From the NCBI GenBank assembly GCA_017483235.1, contig JAFULE010000053.1, forward strand, positions 1 to 7,350: a DNA stretch of 7,350 bases. The letters are read 5' to 3'. Positions within the stretch are counted from its first letter, which is position 1; each line of letters begins with the position of its first letter. The translations under genes were made by a program, and so were the position numbers. The DNA is from Faecalibacterium sp. (lineage in GTDB: Bacteria; Bacillota; Clostridia; Oscillospirales; Ruminococcaceae). A model generated the notes under the pieces. It saw only the letters and a program-made list of their open reading frames with translations, ran no database searches and was not told where the DNA came from. Shown in pieces: positions 6,601 through 7,350 of this stretch.

Positions 6601-6999
6601 TTCGTAGATGCTGTGGAAATCAGTCTTTTCCTGCTTTAAGCCCTGTGTCCCCTTTTGCAGCCCACCGTTTTCGCCCAGCAATTGTTCCAGACTGACAGCG
6701 GTTTTCAGCGAGTGATTTTCCACATATTGCAGCATCACCGCGCCGATATGCTTGCACAGGGGGCCGTCCCCTTTTTGATTGTAAGGGCATCCGCAGTCGG
6801 CACTGGTAAACTCCTGCCCGTCCCGCAGCCAGATGCGCACCGGATAGACTTCGGTTCCGGTCACTTCAGCAGTCAGGTGGGTCACCCCCGGGGCGCTTTC
6901 GGTTTCGGCATAATCATAAACCCGGCCGCGCTCGTAATACCGCGCCGCACGACTATACACGGTGCTGCCCAGCAGTTTTTTTACCTGTTTCCGATCCAT
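3604..6999 (-). CDS. SWIM zinc-finger / SNF2-family helicase-like ATPase
   Basis: The 1131-residue product is a bacterial Swi2/Snf2 ATPase, a motor that translocates on double-stranded DNA and remodels protein-DNA contacts, often in repair or after stalled transcription. A SWIM zinc finger lies at 69-84 (CxCx10CxH: Cys69, Cys71, Cys82, His84). A linker at about 105-165 follows. A large middle region (about 200-640) corresponds to the bacterial SNF2-associated domain. The ATPase core has motif I DDMGLGKT (700-707, Lys706), motif II DEAQ (799-802), motif III LTGTP (826-830), motif V SLKAGGTGLNL (1037-1047) and motif VI QATDRAYRIGQ (1067-1077, Arg1071 and Arg1074). Every motif is intact and the frame is unbroken. 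The start is fixed by AGGAGG at 7005-7010, 5 bp before the ATG. It is the first gene of an operon with the HD phosphohydrolase and has its own promoter behind the rRNA terminator. The architecture is like Firmicutes YwqA-type proteins; a specific cellular role is not known from sequence. There is an unusual YYYYSY run at 369-374. Confidence 0.95.
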   Translation of the reverse strand: MDRKQVKKLLGSTVYSRAARYYERGRVYDYAETESAPGVTHLTAEVTGTEVYPVRIWLRDGQEFTSADCGCPYNQKGDGPLCKHIGAVMLQYVENHSLKTAVSLEQLLGENGGLQKGTQGLKQEKTDFHSIYEGTPFADDAPAVQTTPQPQRQSSYSSSLDAMFGRKWRGPEAVSDEGALQLIRLYRSEAQRIDREQLRAGDYLPEGTATLEPELLLDALRNDQPAELRLRISAGGRRYVVKDLPEFFAAFDTARQITYGKQLSFVQCVAAYDATSRVLIELLQRQMALLEYSKSVVNYARPKSITSTLTLAPEILDAVVALYKPEGLVGGYALHDGPPQVTLTAERRRGGVLLAANHELHWCKGAARYYYYSYTDVWCMDELAHRRLNPIATVLGGRELFFTTKDATEFCTYVMPEIREFVTLNDPERLLLDQLPLPPVVQFYLDRPWQMRVTVYPVFLYGEEQVTPFAPPPAGLLRDSRAEGKVHALLNHYLYPAALPEEAGLYEADGEEELFRLLDEAIPAMLGQGEVYMSESFRAMQVPRPKVSVGVSVSGSVLDLTVDTGEFPAEELQALLASLREKKKYHRLRDGRVLRLDADLQPLEELGETLEISGASLVDGHAELPLYRAPSLDKAMAAQQSVRFRRDDTFRAISRNFRSVADSAYALPESLQGVLRKYQRTGYRWLRTLDAYAMGGILADDMGLGKTLQVLAYLLAMKEAGETRPSLIVCPASLVLNWAEECRKFTPQLKCLAVDGTAEQRARLAERFEEYDLVVTGYDLLRRDEALYEKHRFYACILDEAQAIKNHTTQKYKAVCKLNSCRRFALTGTPIENRLSELWSIFSFLMPGYLYHYNLFRERFEKPITQDQNRAMTARLNQLTSPFILRRMKSEVLTELPPKIEHVTPVPFAEEQKKLYLAAVADAKQKLRAIKDEDRMQVFAVLTRLRQICCDPRLMAENWQGGSAKLDACLELVASAVDGGHRILLFSQFTSMLELLQQRLDELGISHFTLQGSTPKPVRAQLVRRFNDGEASVFLISLKAGGTGLNLTAADIVIHYDPWWNVAAQNQATDRAYRIGQQNMVQVYKLIAQDTIEEKILQLQQAKQSLADSITGSAEGSIMTMSREEILGLLD

Positions 7000-7033
7000 G
7001 GCACCCTCCTGAAATGGTAAACCTTATCTTTTT

Positions 7034-7062
7034 ATGATACAGATTTTGCGCCGCCAAAACAA
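7034..7062 (-). promoter_or_regulatory. Promoter of the helicase-HD operon
   Basis: Read on the minus strand: -35 TTGTTT (7057-7062), a spacer of exactly 17 bp, and -10 TATCAT (7034-7039). Transcription should start near 7027, giving a leader of about 28 nt that includes the AGGAGG. It lies just beyond the rRNA terminator, so the helicase is expected to have its own transcript and not to be read through from the rRNA operon. Both hexamers deviate from consensus, so moderate strength is expected. Confidence 0.65.
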
Positions 7063-7082
7063 GGGAAATAACGGGAAAAGTT

Positions 7083-7130
7083 TGAAAAAAAGCAAAAGAA
7101 AACGCCCAGACATTACTGTCTGAGCGTTTT
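7083..7130 (-). terminator. Intrinsic terminator of the rRNA operon
   Basis: On the minus strand, just after the 5S gene, a 13-bp stem (7118-7130 with 7099-7111, one U-G wobble) closes a 6-base loop, followed by T-rich sequence (TTTTCTTTTGC and then seven T). This is the expected strong stop for stable RNA. The plus-strand reading lacks a comparable T-run, so it acts mainly leftward. Confidence 0.93.
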
Positions 7131-7137
7131 GCTTGGT

Positions 7138-7253
<116 letters not shown>

Positions 7254-7350
7254 TATTTCGTGAACTCAGTATACCATCTCTGGCTCCTTTTGTCCACTAC
7301 TTTTCGGGATGCACCCTGAAAACTGAATAATAAACTGCTTAGCAAATGAA
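7254..7350 (-). other. Spacer upstream of 5S, probably the 23S-5S intergenic spacer (partial)
   Basis: These 97 bp lie 5' of the 5S gene and hold no open frame of note. Read on the minus strand, TTATTCAGTTTTCAGGG (7334-7318) resembles the TTCAGTTTTGAGAGG-type sequences found in Firmicutes rRNA spacers. This, and the 5S terminator arrangement, suggest that 23S rRNA lies beyond the window edge; the 23S 3' end itself is not in view. The stretch also contains the promoter-like elements reported separately. Confidence 0.6.
7268..7296 (-). promoter_or_regulatory. Putative promoter directly upstream of 5S rRNA
   Basis: On the minus strand: -35 TGGACA (7291-7296, 5 of 6 matches to TTGACA), a 17-bp spacer, and the extended -10 TGGTATACT (7276-7268). 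The predicted start, about 7261, is only some 8 nt before the mature 5S end. By sequence it is the best-matched promoter in the window. Whether it is used inside a spacer that is also transcribed from the rRNA operon is inference. Confidence 0.55.

Noticed and set aside
3013..6999. Reading the helicase/HD pair as a known phage-defence system
   Set aside because: No methylase, nuclease, PLD or other DISARM or restriction component is nearby, composition matches the surroundings, and the pair sits among housekeeping genes beside an rRNA operon.

Overview
The window looks like ordinary chromosomal DNA from a GC-rich, low-G+C-lineage (Firmicutes/Bacillota) anaerobe, most plausibly an Oscillospiraceae/Ruminococcaceae gut bacterium of the Faecalibacterium-Subdoligranulum-Gemmiger type. 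The grounds are the strong AGGAG(G) ribosome binding sites, the extended -10 promoters (TGGTATAAT and TGGTATACT), a Firmicutes-style 5S rRNA, and a Firmicutes-type SWIM/SNF2 helicase. The phylum is fairly secure; the genus is only an impression. No mobile element, CRISPR array, tRNA or phage gene was found.

Layout. At the left edge (2-553, +) is the 3' three-quarters of a TatD-family metal-dependent nuclease gene. It is followed 34 bp later by a 76-residue acidic protein of unknown function (588-818, +). This pair ends at a symmetrical hairpin (834-859) that also serves the converging gene at 872-1696 (-), which encodes a single-pass membrane protein with a large outside domain and a Pro/Ala/Thr/Ser-rich tail. 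Between 1697 and 1928 lie two divergent promoters. The rightward one drives a monocistronic PLP-dependent threonine aldolase-type lyase (1929-2957, +). A second hairpin (2968-3007) separates this from the converging leftward operon.

The leftward operon consists of a 1131-residue SWIM/SNF2 helicase (3604-6999, -) and, 21 bp downstream, a 189-residue HD-domain phosphohydrolase of the YfbR/HDDC2 5'-deoxynucleotidase type (3013-3582, -). It has its own promoter (7034-7062) and sits just downstream of the end of an rRNA operon on the same strand: a 5S rRNA gene (about 7138-7253, -), its strong terminator (7083-7130), and the start of the spacer that should lead back to 23S (7254-7350).

How the genes work together: tatD and the helicase are nucleic-acid housekeeping genes, the HD protein is a probable nucleotide-pool enzyme, and the aldolase is amino-acid metabolism. 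Nothing ties the whole window into one pathway. The points most worth a second look are a near-consensus promoter immediately upstream of the 5S gene, the helicase/nucleotidase pair, and the two proteins I could not identify. I see no convincing new multi-gene system here.
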